The notes beneath the pieces are model-generated. The model was not told the origin of the DNA. It did no database searches and saw only the letters and a program-made list of their open reading frames with translations. Of a DNA stretch of 64,000 nucleotides, positions 19,947 to 29,025 are shown one piece after another (the stretch's first letter is position 1; each line of letters starts with the position of its first letter). Position numbers and translations under genes: made by a program. Source of the DNA: an uncultured Clostridia bacterium (GTDB taxonomy: Bacteria > Bacillota > Clostridia > Christensenellales > Borkfalkiaceae); the NCBI GenBank assembly GCA_934249265.1, contig CAKQKQ010000002.1:40032-104031 (forward strand), in the 5' to 3' direction.

Positions 19947-20849
19947 ATGAATACTATAAAACAAAAAATGAGCACGTCCGCTCGCGTGGCTTATATAATT
20001 CTTTTGGTAATTTTGACAATTCTTGCGCTGATGATAATTTATCCGTTTGTAAATATGATAGCAATATCGCTTTCGGAAACTTCGGCTGTAAGAAGCGGTT
20101 CGATATCGATTTTCCCCAAAATTTACAAAAACGGCAAATACCGCCTCGGCGCAACGTGGGAAGCATATAAAATGGTCGTTAAAAACAAGGCGATTTACCT
20201 CGGCTATTTCAACACCATAAAAGTTTGTTTAATCACTTGCGTTTTGTCGCTGTTGCTTACGAGTTTTGCGGCATACCCGATGGCGTTTTCAAACATAAGG
20301 TTCAAAAAATTCTACACGCAATTTATCGTAGTGACGATGTGGTTTTCGGCGGGTACTGTGCCTAATTATATGGTAATTAAGCAACTCCACCTTGTCGATT
20401 CGCATTGGGCGTTGATACTTTGCACCCTTTTAAGCGCGTACAACATAATAGTTCTCCGCGGTTATTTCTACGGCATACCCAAATCAATTGTGGAATCGGC
20501 GAAAATCGACGGTGCAAACGACTTTGTTATTTTGTTCGCGATAATTTTGCCCAACTCCGGACCTATACTCGCAACCATAGGCTTGTGGACGGTCGTGGGA
20601 CAATGGAATCAGTATCAAAATCCTTTACTTTATATCGAATCGCCGTCAAAGAGAGTATTACAGCAAGTTTTGGCTACGGTAATCGGCTCGGCGGGGTCAA
20701 AGGACTTCGACATAAGCGGCAGTAAATTAAGTATCGAGCAAGTGCGTAATGCCGCGCTTATGTTTACGATGCTGCCCATGATAGCCGCTTTCCCGTTTTT
20801 CCAAAAATTCCTTATCTCGGGTACGATGACGGGTGCGGTAAAAGAATAA
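19947..20849 (+). CDS. CUT1-type sugar ABC transporter permease, second subunit (LplC/YtcP-like)
   Basis: A 300-residue permease with six predicted helices and the EAA-type loop ESAKIDGANDFVILFAIILP. The N-terminal FVNMIAISLSETSAVRSGSI and C-terminal KFLISGTMTGAVKE resemble the YtcP/LplC family that pairs with LplB-like subunits. The start has AAGGAGG directly upstream, overlapping the end of the first permease gene. It would form the heterodimeric channel with that protein. Substrate is unknown; the neighbouring deacetylases and GH42-like enzyme point to an oligosaccharide. Confidence 0.92.
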   Translation: MNTIKQKMSTSARVAYIILLVILTILALMIIYPFVNMIAISLSETSAVRSGSISIFPKIYKNGKYRLGATWEAYKMVVKNKAIYLGYFNTIKVCLITCVLSLLLTSFAAYPMAFSNIRFKKFYTQFIVVTMWFSAGTVPNYMVIKQLHLVDSHWALILCTLLSAYNIIVLRGYFYGIPKSIVESAKIDGANDFVILFAIILPNSGPILATIGLWTVVGQWNQYQNPLLYIESPSKRVLQQVLATVIGSAGSKDFDISGSKLSIEQVRNAALMFTMLPMIAAFPFFQKFLISGTMTGAVKE

Positions 20850-20862
20850 AACAAAAGATATT

Positions 20863-20990
20863 CGCCGCAATTTACAAGGCTTGAGCGAAGAATAAAAAAG
20901 CCGTAATTTTACGGCTTAAACAAAAAAAGTCGCATTTTACAAGGCTTTGGCGAAAAAATAGAAAAGCCGCATTTTATTAAGGCGAAACAG
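20863..20990 (+). repeat. Duplicated hairpin-bearing spacer between permease and binding-protein genes
   Basis: Two similar units: CGCCGCAATTTACAAGGCTT with AAGCCG, then GTCGCATTTTACAAGGCTTT with AAGCCG. The first has a perfect hairpin at 20898-20917 (AAGCCGTAA/TTACGGCTT, 2-base loop) without a T run. It may stabilise or uncouple the downstream binding-protein message. Confidence 0.65.
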
Positions 20991-21101
20991 ATAAAAATTG
21001 CGTTTAAACGTAAAGGTGAATAAAATTGCCGCTAAATTAAACGCAATGGCAATTAAAAATAAAAAGCAAAAAATTAAAACAATATAATCGGAGGAATAAT
21101 A

Positions 21102-22721
21102 ATGAGAAAAAATGTATTGACAAAATGTTTATCGATAGCGTTGTCGCTTTTGCTTACTTTTCCCGTTTTTTACGGCTGCGGTCGTTATAACGGAAACGGC
21201 AACACGGTAAAGAGAAGAGAACGCACGCCGAGAAGCGAATACACGCAAGATTATAATTACGATTTTTATTCGAGAGACAAACTCACGATAAAAATTCTTG
21301 CGCCCATTAACGAAGGCAAATTCAGCAGAACAAACAACCTTATTGCTCAAATAGAAGAGGCGACCAACACGAAACTCGACGTAGAATTCGTCGACGAAGG
21401 CGCGTTTTCCGATAGACTCGTCACTTCGCTCGGAAGTAAAGACACGCCCGAACTTTTCTGTCGTGTACCCAACCGTCAAGCACTCATTAAAGACGGCGCG
21501 GCATATCCGCTTTACGACCTTTTGATGCAATACGCTCCCAACTATATGGACAAAATCGAAAGTTACAACGACCCGAATATGGAATTGGAACTTTTAGACG
21601 TTGCGTCGTTTGAAATTTACTCGATGATGAACATACGTGAACCCGAGTGTCAACTTTCTTTCCTCATTAGAAAAGATTGGCTCGACAATTTAGGTTTGTC
21701 CGTACCGAAAACGTGGGACGAATTCGTGGCGGTTTTGCGCGAATTTAAAGAAAAAGACGCCAACGGCAACGGAAACAACAACGACGAAATACCTTTCTCG
21801 GTACAAGACATAACCAATTTGAGATATATGTTCGGCATAAACACCAAATATTATTTCGCAACCGACGGCGACGAGTACGTTCCCACGGTTTACCACTCGC
21901 AATACAGAAATTATCTCGAGTCTCTTCAAGAACTTCGCGCAGAAGGACTTTTGGACAACCGTTATTCCGAAAGAGGATATTCCGGACTTGAAAACATAAT
22001 GGCAAACAACACTTTGGGTTGCACCGTTTATTATTCGGAATATGCAAAACTTTCCACCGAAGACTTGCGCAGAAACGGCTATACAAACGGCACTTGGATA
22101 GGTATTCAACCCGTCGAAGGACCTAACGGCGACAGCGGAATACAAAGCGCGGGCGGATTTGTAAACAACTTTATGATTTCGTCGAAAGTAAGCAAAGACA
22201 AAGCGCGCGAAATCGTGCGTTTCATGAATTGGTTTTACACCGAAGAAGGCATAAATCTTTTAAACTACGGCGTTGACGGCGTGCATAACACGGTAAACGG
22301 CGACGGAACTCGCACGGTAAAGCCCGAATATTCAAACTTCACGGCAGCGCGCAAAGCGGGTATGCTTTTCGAGTCGTTCAATTATTTGTTCAGCATGGAC
22401 GCATATTTGCAATACGTTTGCAACGGTCAACCCGTGAACTCGCTTAGCGAAACGGATAAATTGTTCTACGACGCATTGGGTCTCGGCGACGAAAACGGCG
22501 TCGGCAAATATAAATTCGTCAAAAACTGCGTATGTCTTTACACAAACGCTTGGACGAAAAATTCCACGACTCTCGAAAAAGACACAAGCGTGTTCGAGTT
22601 TAACGTAATCAACGGCAACTATTACGGCAAAAAACTCACTACCGAACTCGAAAATTTGAAAAAGAAATACAAAACGTCATACGACGAAGCAAAAGCCGCA
22701 TGGCAAGAACTCAATAAATAA
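21102..22721 (+). CDS. Extracellular sugar-binding lipoprotein of the ABC importer
   Basis: A 539-residue lipoprotein with signal ending PVFYGC-G, anchored outside the membrane, that would capture the oligosaccharide for the two permeases. The mature part has the family 1 solute-binding pattern (KLTIKILAPINE early; WLDNLGLSVPKTWDEFVAVL; RFMNWFYTEEGINLLNYG), as in LplA-like proteins. The length is typical of this LplA-like group (about 500-560), longer than classical maltose-type binding proteins. A calcium-like stretch DANGNGNNNDE occurs near residue 225. It has its own strong GGAGG site and lies 250 bases after the permeases, behind a repeated hairpin. Confidence 0.9.
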   Translation: MRKNVLTKCLSIALSLLLTFPVFYGCGRYNGNGNTVKRRERTPRSEYTQDYNYDFYSRDKLTIKILAPINEGKFSRTNNLIAQIEEATNTKLDVEFVDEGAFSDRLVTSLGSKDTPELFCRVPNRQALIKDGAAYPLYDLLMQYAPNYMDKIESYNDPNMELELLDVASFEIYSMMNIREPECQLSFLIRKDWLDNLGLSVPKTWDEFVAVLREFKEKDANGNGNNNDEIPFSVQDITNLRYMFGINTKYYFATDGDEYVPTVYHSQYRNYLESLQELRAEGLLDNRYSERGYSGLENIMANNTLGCTVYYSEYAKLSTEDLRRNGYTNGTWIGIQPVEGPNGDSGIQSAGGFVNNFMISSKVSKDKAREIVRFMNWFYTEEGINLLNYGVDGVHNTVNGDGTRTVKPEYSNFTAARKAGMLFESFNYLFSMDAYLQYVCNGQPVNSLSETDKLFYDALGLGDENGVGKYKFVKNCVCLYTNAWTKNSTTLEKDTSVFEFNVINGNYYGKKLTTELENLKKKYKTSYDEAKAAWQELNK

Positions 22722-22772
22722 AGATTAAATTAATTACACGATAAATTTTTACGGTAAAAACAAGGTAAAAAA

Positions 22773-24641
22773 ATGAAAAACTCTTCCGCATACTGTTTGA
22801 AAAACGGAATATTGTATATAAACGGCAAGGCGTCGTTCGGTATAGGCAGTCATTATTATCCGTCTTACCACCCGCATAAAGTGCCCGTGCCGGAAAACGG
22901 CGACAGACTCGGCGAAATGAAAAGAGATTTCGCCGATATGAAAGCCGCGCATATCAACGTCGTTCGCACGGCGGCAATAGGCGACTTTACCGCCGCCGAC
23001 AACGGCATAAAAGGCAGTTTTCCTTTGGGTAAAAGCATCGCGGAAGAACTTGAAAAATGCGGCATAGCCTTGTTTGTAAGGCTAAACGGTTATTACAGCG
23101 GACTCAACAATTATCACGACGAAAAAATGGTTGACGAAAACGGAAAACCGTTAAATTCGTGCTGGTCTCAATTTATCACAAACAGCGTTTGTCACAAACA
23201 AGCAAAAGCCGACAACGAAAAAGTTACGGCTGTCGGCGCAGATTATTTCGGTGATTTTGACAACGTGGTCGGTTTTCAAATTTACAACGAGCCGGCTCTT
23301 CCGTGCAACGGGTTTTACGATTACAACCCGAGCATGCTCGAAGAATACAAAAAATACCGAAAAGAAAAGGGCATGGATGCGAATTTACAGCCGCCCCGCC
23401 GCAGACCTTATTACGACGAATCCCCTAAAGATTGGATAGATTGGCGAATTTTCAACTTTGAAAAATTCAACGGATATTTAAACGATTTGGCATCGGTTGC
23501 GAAAAAAAGCCAACCCCAAGCGGAAACGTTTACTTGCATGACGTGTTGTCCCGTGCAAATAGGCAGCACCATGAGAGCGGCTGATTATTTCCGCATTGCC
23601 GAAAAAATGGATTTGGTGGGCATGACCCTTTACCTTGACTGTAAAGGCGCGTTTTATTACGAACATGCGCGCGTTATGGATTACGCCGAAAGCGCGGCGG
23701 CGATTTTTAAAAAGCATTTTTGGCTTATCGAATACAACGCTAAAACGGACATGTCTGCGCGCGATTTCGAGGTGGAAACCTACGCGGCTATAGGCAGCGG
23801 AGCAAAGGGCATAATGTATTATCAATGGCGCGGAGATTACGTCTTTGATAATTCGCCCGAACCGAACGGCTACGGCATGGTTTACAACGATTTAAGCAAG
23901 ACCAAAAAATACGACAAAGCAATGAAAATGCACGAAATGCTTTATCGTTTAAGCGACAAACTCGTGACTAAAGAGCGGGTAAGGCAAGGCATAGGCATTT
24001 TACACAGCGAATACGCAAACGCTTATTACGACGCGATTTGCAACGGCGACAACAAAGACGCTTGGAGCGGAAAAGAAAGCAGTATTTTCGCCTCGATGCG
24101 CATTTACAGAAAGTTTAAAAAGCAGTTTGTTTCGCTCAATGCGGTAAGGGCAAAAGATTTATCTTGTTTGCCGTTTAAGTTAAACGCGCTGATAATTCCC
24201 GTCGAAAAGGGCATTTCAAAAGAAGAGCAAAATAAAATAAACGAGTTTGTTTCAGGTGGCGGAAAAGTATTTTATTACGACGAATATTTAGACGCGTTTA
24301 AACCATTTAATTTTACGGGGCGTTGGTACACGACTTGTGAAATCGTCGACATGTTCGGCGAAAAAATAGCGTCCGTTAGCGAAAAAAAGGTAGATTTAAA
24401 GTTTTTGGAAGATAACGACGAATATTTAATTTCGATAATCGATTTTGCCGAAGACGAAAGGGAAATTTCCAACTTAAAATTGACGCTTAACGCCAAAACA
24501 AGCGTGAAAACCGCAAAATTTATTTGCGAAGATAAAGAAACGGAACTTAAAATAAACGACGAAATTTGCGGCGATAAAAACGCCAAAACGTTGATTATAC
24601 CAAAACTTAATTGCGGCGGAATTATTTTAATAGAAAAATAA
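22773..24641 (+). CDS. GH42-like clan GH-A beta-glycosidase (cytosolic)
   Basis: A 622-residue protein without signal peptide. The N-terminal TIM barrel (FGIGSHYYPSYHP start) has the acid/base E173 in IYNEPA and the nucleophile E320 in WLIEYNAK, followed by GIMYYQWRGD. About 380-560 is a trimerisation-like Rossmann region (LNALIIPVEKGISKEEQNKI, GGGKVFYYDE) and a small beta domain closes it. The layout matches GH42 beta-galactosidases, though sequence alone does not fix the sugar. It directly follows the ABC importer genes, so it probably cleaves the imported oligosaccharide. The ribosome binding site is weak (AAGG), and expression may rest on the preceding gene. Confidence 0.75.
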   Translation: MKNSSAYCLKNGILYINGKASFGIGSHYYPSYHPHKVPVPENGDRLGEMKRDFADMKAAHINVVRTAAIGDFTAADNGIKGSFPLGKSIAEELEKCGIALFVRLNGYYSGLNNYHDEKMVDENGKPLNSCWSQFITNSVCHKQAKADNEKVTAVGADYFGDFDNVVGFQIYNEPALPCNGFYDYNPSMLEEYKKYRKEKGMDANLQPPRRRPYYDESPKDWIDWRIFNFEKFNGYLNDLASVAKKSQPQAETFTCMTCCPVQIGSTMRAADYFRIAEKMDLVGMTLYLDCKGAFYYEHARVMDYAESAAAIFKKHFWLIEYNAKTDMSARDFEVETYAAIGSGAKGIMYYQWRGDYVFDNSPEPNGYGMVYNDLSKTKKYDKAMKMHEMLYRLSDKLVTKERVRQGIGILHSEYANAYYDAICNGDNKDAWSGKESSIFASMRIYRKFKKQFVSLNAVRAKDLSCLPFKLNALIIPVEKGISKEEQNKINEFVSGGGKVFYYDEYLDAFKPFNFTGRWYTTCEIVDMFGEKIASVSEKKVDLKFLEDNDEYLISIIDFAEDEREISNLKLTLNAKTSVKTAKFICEDKETELKINDEICGDKNAKTLIIPKLNCGGIILIEK

Positions 24642-24655
24642 ACGAAAGGTGAATT

Positions 24656-25321
24656 ATGGCAAAGTACGTTACTTTCAGTTTTGACGACGGAATCGAGCAA
24701 GACAGAAGGTTTGTAAAAGAATTAAATAAATACGGTTTTAAGGCGACTTTCAACATAAACACGGGCATACAAACCCGCGCAAACATGTGGGTAAACGAAG
24801 GCGTCGAAATACACCGCATGAACATTGACGGGTTAAAAGAGTTGTATAGCGGTCACGAAGTCGCCGTACACAGCCTTACGCACCCGTTTTTGGAAAAACT
24901 CGACGAAGAAACCATTTACAACGAGTTGTATTACGACAAGAAAAACATCGAAGAGTGGTTCGATCAAGACGTAGTGGGTATGGCTTATCCTTACGGCACT
25001 TATGACGACAGAGTGATAAAAATAGCCAAAGATTTAGGCATAAAATACGCAAGGACGGCGGGCACGAGCATGAAGTTTTCGCTCCCCGAAGACATGATGA
25101 AATACACGGGCACTTGCCATTTTTCAAACAGCGAAATTTTCCGCTTGATAGACGAATTCGACGCGCTTGAAGACACAAACGAAAAAAAGGTGCTTTACAT
25201 TTGGGGGCACACTTACGAATTCGACGTGATGAAAAAGTGGGATTTTTTGACTCAACTCTTGGAAAGATTAAAGACTGTAAAGGCGCAATTCGTCACCAAC
25301 AGACAGGCTTTCGACCTTTAA
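24656..25321 (+). CDS. Cytosolic polysaccharide deacetylase family protein
   Basis: A 221-residue NodB-fold protein with no signal peptide. FSFDDGIEQD is motif 1, VHSLTH gives the metal-binding His pair, MAYPYGTYDDR resembles motif 3 and YIWGHTYEFD the C-terminal His motif. Gly-Ile replaces Gly-Pro in motif 1, as in many intracellular members. Only 14 bases separate it from the GH42-like gene, with AAAGGTG as binding site, so it is the last gene of the importer operon. It may deacetylate an imported oligosaccharide before or after the glycosidase acts. That substrate link is inferred. Confidence 0.82.
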   Translation: MAKYVTFSFDDGIEQDRRFVKELNKYGFKATFNINTGIQTRANMWVNEGVEIHRMNIDGLKELYSGHEVAVHSLTHPFLEKLDEETIYNELYYDKKNIEEWFDQDVVGMAYPYGTYDDRVIKIAKDLGIKYARTAGTSMKFSLPEDMMKYTGTCHFSNSEIFRLIDEFDALEDTNEKKVLYIWGHTYEFDVMKKWDFLTQLLERLKTVKAQFVTNRQAFDL

Positions 25322-25353
25322 AAAAATACCCTTCGCTTTCGTCGCGGAGGGTA
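25321..25353. terminator. Terminator between deacetylase and AraC genes
   Basis: Arms TACCCTTCGC/GCGGAGGGTA, loop of about 7. The minus-strand reading ends in a six-T run, so it is strongest for the AraC transcript and may serve both. Confidence 0.82.
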
Positions 25354-25421
25354 TATAAATAATTTGAGTGTAAAATTTCAGTATATAAATATTTATTAAA
25401 AGTAAAGCGATTTTACAAATT

Positions 25422-26246
25422 TTATGCTTTGTAAAATTTGTTCATACTTCTGCGGTAGTCGTTGGGCGTAATTTTTACTTCGCGCTTGAAAATGGCGTTG
25501 AAGTACGATTGCGAACTAAACCCGCAGTTTATCACTATTTCTGTGATGGTTGCGTCGCTTTCGAGCAGCATTTTTTTAGCCGCGTTTATCTTTTTGTTTA
25601 TTATAAATTGGTGCGGCGTAATTCCCGTGACTTGAGTAAACAGTTTATGAAAGTAGTTGGGACTTAAAAAAACGTGATTCGCGACGTCTTTCAATTGAAT
25701 ATTGCGGTTGTAATTATTGGATATAAACCTTTTTGCCTCGGTAATCGCCTTCGATACGTTGCCGCCGACAAACTTTTGCTTTTCGTAATAGTCGCGGTTT
25801 TCGGCAAGGCGGAAAATTATTTCGTTTACGTGGCTTAAAATACGCAGTTCGGCGTAAGGGTTGTCCGTTTTGTTGGCGGGGTATTTTAGCAAAGAGAAAA
25901 ATCTGTCTAAAAATTCTTTTGCCCCGAATGCTTGCATTTGCGGCGGCAAAGAATCTAAAATTTCCTTTATTTTGCCGTCCTCTACCGAAAGATATAAATA
26001 ATAGCACTTAAACGGGTTGACGGAATATCTTTCGTCCCCCGGTTTGCAAGTGATGATAGAGTATTGCTCGATATCGTACTTTTTGCCGTTTATAAAGGTA
26101 GTGCCTGATTTTGACAGATAAACTTCTATTTCATAGTTTTTGCAAATTCTGGGCGGCGTGGTGGTTTTTTTCTTGTGAATCCACTCCGCTTGGTTAGAGT
26201 CGAAATATCCCGCGCCTTTATAGTCGAATTTAGAAGTTACTTCCAT
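25422..26246 (-). CDS. AraC-family transcriptional regulator
   Basis: A 274-residue regulator with an N-terminal cupin-like sugar-sensing part (KSGTTFINGKKYDIEQYSIITCKPGDERYS) and a C-terminal double helix-turn-helix (about 170-270: LKDVANHVFLSPNYFHKLF, ITEIVINCGFSSQSYFNAIFKRE). The open frame reaches 37 codons further upstream, but the ATG at 26246 has GGAGAG eight bases before it and starts the conserved part, so it was chosen. It is divergent from the sugar-acid operon beginning at 26387, whose control is its most likely job. Confidence 0.9.
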   Translation of the reverse strand: MEVTSKFDYKGAGYFDSNQAEWIHKKKTTTPPRICKNYEIEVYLSKSGTTFINGKKYDIEQYSIITCKPGDERYSVNPFKCYYLYLSVEDGKIKEILDSLPPQMQAFGAKEFLDRFFSLLKYPANKTDNPYAELRILSHVNEIIFRLAENRDYYEKQKFVGGNVSKAITEAKRFISNNYNRNIQLKDVANHVFLSPNYFHKLFTQVTGITPHQFIINKKINAAKKMLLESDATITEIVINCGFSSQSYFNAIFKREVKITPNDYRRSMNKFYKA

Positions 26247-26295
26247 AATGTTGCTCTCCGTAAAAAATAATTTTTCAATATTTTTTAATAAATAC

Positions 26296-26324
26296 AGTAT
26301 ACCAACAATTTGTGAATAAATCAA
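26296..26324 (-). promoter_or_regulatory. Promoter for the AraC gene
   Basis: Minus strand: TTGATT (26319-26324), 17 bases, TATACT (26296-26301). Confidence 0.5.
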
Positions 26325-26339
26325 TAGATAATTTAAAAT
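26310..26339 (+). promoter_or_regulatory. Promoter for the sugar-acid operon
   Basis: TTGTGA (26310-26315), 18 bases, TAAAAT (26334-26339). It overlaps the divergent AraC promoter, so one bound regulator could affect both. Confidence 0.45.
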
Positions 26340-26386
26340 AATCGTATAAAAACGCAAAAAATTATTGCGATTTCGGTGTAAAATTT

Positions 26387-27067
26387 ATGAAAATAACATT
26401 TTTAGGACAAAACGGATTTTTAATCGAAAGTAAGAATTCAAAAATAATCGTCGACCCGTATCTATCTGACTCGGTGCAACTTATCGAGCCGCAAAACAAG
26501 CGCAGACAGCCTATCGACGAAAGATTTTTAAATATAAAACCCACGGCTGTGATAATCACGCACGCGCACGCCGACCATTACGACGAGCAAACGCTTGATA
26601 AATTGCTGCATAAAAACGTCGGTTGCGTTTTGCTTGCGCCGCCGTCGGTTTTTGTAAAGGCGAAAAAAAGATACCCCGAGTGCAACTGCGTATACTTTGA
26701 AAACGGAACGAGTTATTCGGTGGACGGAGTTTTGTTTACGGCGGTTGTCGCCGAACATTCCGACCCCGATGCAATAGGCGTAATCATTTCTTGCGAAGGC
26801 AAAAATTATTATATCACGGGCGACACTTTATACAGCGAAAAAGTGTTTGAAAGTTTGCCTAAAATCAATTTCGAGGCGGTGTTTTTGCCCATAAACGGGC
26901 GCGGCAATAATATGAACGCCGTTGACGCCGCAAGGTTTTTAAACAGATTAAACTATAAATTCGCCGTACCGACGCATTTCGGTATGTTTGACGATATGAC
27001 GGGGAAAGAACTTAATTGCGAAAACAAAATTGTTCCCCAAATTTACAAGGAGATAAATTTACAATGA
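26387..27067 (+). CDS. UlaG-like metallo-beta-lactamase-fold hydrolase
   Basis: A 226-residue cytosolic hydrolase. The opening MKITFLGQNGFLIE and VDPYLSDS are typical of UlaG-type (lactonase) members, and THAHADHYD is the metal-binding HxHxDH motif. YITGDTLYSE supplies the bridging Asp and VPTHFGMFD a late His. UlaG opens ascorbate 6-phosphate lactone. In this operon, with a sugar-acid dehydratase, a sugar or sugar-acid lactonase is plausible but not proven. The ribosome binding site is weak. Its stop overlaps the next start by four bases (ATGA). Confidence 0.82.
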   Translation: MKITFLGQNGFLIESKNSKIIVDPYLSDSVQLIEPQNKRRQPIDERFLNIKPTAVIITHAHADHYDEQTLDKLLHKNVGCVLLAPPSVFVKAKKRYPECNCVYFENGTSYSVDGVLFTAVVAEHSDPDAIGVIISCEGKNYYITGDTLYSEKVFESLPKINFEAVFLPINGRGNNMNAVDAARFLNRLNYKFAVPTHFGMFDDMTGKELNCENKIVPQIYKEINLQ

Positions 27068-28224
27068 AAATAACCGACGTAAAGACCTTTGTGGTCGATT
27101 GTTTCAGGACGAATTGGGTGTTTGTCAAAGTCTATACCGACGAGGGAATAAGCGGCGTAGGCGAAGGCACGCTCGAATATAAAGAAAAAGCACTTTGCGG
27201 CGCGGTAGAGCATTTGAAAAACTATTTAATAGGCAAAGACCCCAGACAAATCGAAAGGCTTTATCACGACATTTATCGCGACGCTTATTGGCGCGGCGGG
27301 GCTGTGCTTATGAGCGCGCTTTCGGCAGTAGAGTGCGCCCTTTGGGATATACTCGGCAAGTCGCTCGGCGTGCCCGTTTATCAACTTCTCGGAGGCAAAG
27401 CAAACGACGAGTGCCGCATTTACGTCAACGGCTGGTTTTCGGGAGCAAAAACCCCCGATGAGTTCGCCGAAAAAGCAAAAATCGCTGTACAACGCGGCGT
27501 AACCGCAATGAAGTGGGACCCGTTCGGAAAAAGTTATTTACAAATTTCTAATAAAGACCTCGACACCGCGCTCGAGTGCGTGGCAAAAGTGAGAGAGGCG
27601 GTGGGAAGTCAAGTTGATTTGCTTATCGAAGGACACGGCAGATTCGACGTGCCTACGGGCATAAAAATCGCCAAAGAATTAGAGCAGTTTAAACCTATGT
27701 GGTTTGAAGAACCCGTGCCGCCCAACAACCTCGAAGCGTTGAAAGCGGTGCGCGACAAGTCTCCCGTAGCCATTTCCGCGGGTGAAAGACTTTACACAAG
27801 GTTCGATTATAATCAATTGTTCGCAATGCGAGCGTCCGATTATATTCAACCCGACGTATCGCACGCGGGCGGCATAATGGAACTTAAAAAAATCGCGGCT
27901 ATTGCCGAGGCTAATTATATACCTTTTGCCCCGCACAACCCGTCGGGACCCGTCGCAAACGCGGCGACGCTTCAACTTGCGGCTTGCTGTCCTAACTTCT
28001 GCATTTTGGAAATAATGTATTCCGATGTAGATTACCGCAAGTTTATCACAAACGAAAATCTCGTTTATAAAGACGGAAAAATCAAAATCGGAGACAAAGC
28101 GGGCATCGGCATAGAACTCAACGAAGAAGAATGTTTAAAACACCCTTACGTAGAGCATAATTTGCGCCATTACACGGGCGCGCTCACGGATATTCGTCCG
28201 CCCAAAACGGAGTTTTACTTTTAA
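27064..28224 (+). CDS. Enolase-superfamily sugar-acid dehydratase, galactonate dehydratase-like
   Basis: A 386-residue mandelate racemase/muconate lactonizing-type enzyme that would dehydrate an aldonic acid to a 2-keto-3-deoxy sugar acid. Metal ligands are seen in LLIEGHGRFD, WFEEPVPP and SAGERL. KWDPFGKSY lies in the barrel, QPDVSHAGGI and APHNPSGPVA carry the catalytic His-type motifs of D-galactonate dehydratases. The start at 27064 has AAGGAG and overlaps the previous stop; an upstream in-frame ATG 16 codons earlier was rejected for that reason. The product would feed the KDG kinase and KDPG-type aldolase downstream. Gluconate, arabinonate or other acids remain possible substrates. Confidence 0.87.
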   Translation: MKITDVKTFVVDCFRTNWVFVKVYTDEGISGVGEGTLEYKEKALCGAVEHLKNYLIGKDPRQIERLYHDIYRDAYWRGGAVLMSALSAVECALWDILGKSLGVPVYQLLGGKANDECRIYVNGWFSGAKTPDEFAEKAKIAVQRGVTAMKWDPFGKSYLQISNKDLDTALECVAKVREAVGSQVDLLIEGHGRFDVPTGIKIAKELEQFKPMWFEEPVPPNNLEALKAVRDKSPVAISAGERLYTRFDYNQLFAMRASDYIQPDVSHAGGIMELKKIAAIAEANYIPFAPHNPSGPVANAATLQLAACCPNFCILEIMYSDVDYRKFITNENLVYKDGKIKIGDKAGIGIELNEEECLKHPYVEHNLRHYTGALTDIRPPKTEFYF

Positions 28225-28235
28225 GGAGAAATAAT

Positions 28236-29024
28236 ATGGCTGAAAAATGGGCATTGGTCACGGGCGCGTGCGTAAATACGGGCGCGGCAATAGTGGAAAA
28301 GTTCGCCTCGATGGGCGAAAACGTAATTTTCACGGGCAGAAGCGAAGATAAGGTAAAGCACGCCGAAGAAAATTATAAAAGCAAATTTCAAAACGTAAAA
28401 ATTATAGGCAAAACCTTAAACGCATTAAACGCAAACGGCGAAGTGGACGAGAAAAACGTGTTAGATTTGTTTTCAAGTCTCGACAGTAGCGGCATAATAA
28501 TTACCGACCTTGTGTTAAACGCAGCCGATTTAGGTGTCGGGTTTAACGTTTTTGAAAGTCCGCTTAAAGATTTCCAAAACGTAATAAACGTAAACGTGGT
28601 GTGGAATTTTTGTCTTATTCAAAACGCCGCAAAACGCATGGCGAGAAACGGCGGCGGCAGCATTACGTTTATCAACTCGAATACGGCTTATAGGGCTATT
28701 CCCGAAAGGGCGGCGTATTCTTCGTCAAAGGGCGGTCAACTCGGCTTGATGCGCGCACTCGCGCTCGATTTGGGTAAATATAAAATTAGAGTGAATGCGG
28801 TTTTACCGGGAATGATTCACACCGACAGAACGGACAAAAATCCCGAATTTTACAAAAAAGTTCCGTCCGCTTTTTCGCCCCTCGGCACTATTGCCGAAGG
28901 CGCGGACATTGCCGACGCGGTTTGGTATTTCGTCGCGCACGCCAACAACACCACGGGCGCGGAACTCACCGTTGACTGCGGAAATATGATTCAACTTTAT
29001 CCGATTATTCCGGAGGAAAAATAA
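28236..29024 (+). CDS. Short-chain dehydrogenase/reductase in sugar-acid operon
   Basis: A 262-residue NAD(P)-dependent SDR. The catalytic triad is S148, Y161 and K165 (YSSSK) and LNAAD is the NAG-like motif. The cofactor motif reads TGACVNTG, with Asn where the second Gly of TGxxxGxG is usual. PGMIHTDRTD and the C-terminal VDCGNMIQ fit the family. It could oxidise the sugar to the lactone or reduce a keto-acid ahead of the dehydratase. It lies 11 bases after the dehydratase gene with AAGGAG and one base before the aldolase gene. Function is inferred from context. Confidence 0.85.
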   Translation: MAEKWALVTGACVNTGAAIVEKFASMGENVIFTGRSEDKVKHAEENYKSKFQNVKIIGKTLNALNANGEVDEKNVLDLFSSLDSSGIIITDLVLNAADLGVGFNVFESPLKDFQNVINVNVVWNFCLIQNAAKRMARNGGGSITFINSNTAYRAIPERAAYSSSKGGQLGLMRALALDLGKYKIRVNAVLPGMIHTDRTDKNPEFYKKVPSAFSPLGTIAEGADIADAVWYFVAHANNTTGAELTVDCGNMIQLYPIIPEEK

Positions 29025-29025
29025 A

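Noticed and set aside
21083..21088. TATAAT before the binding-protein gene as its own promoter
   Set aside because: A start site seven bases later would fall within the ribosome binding site, and no -35 is evident.
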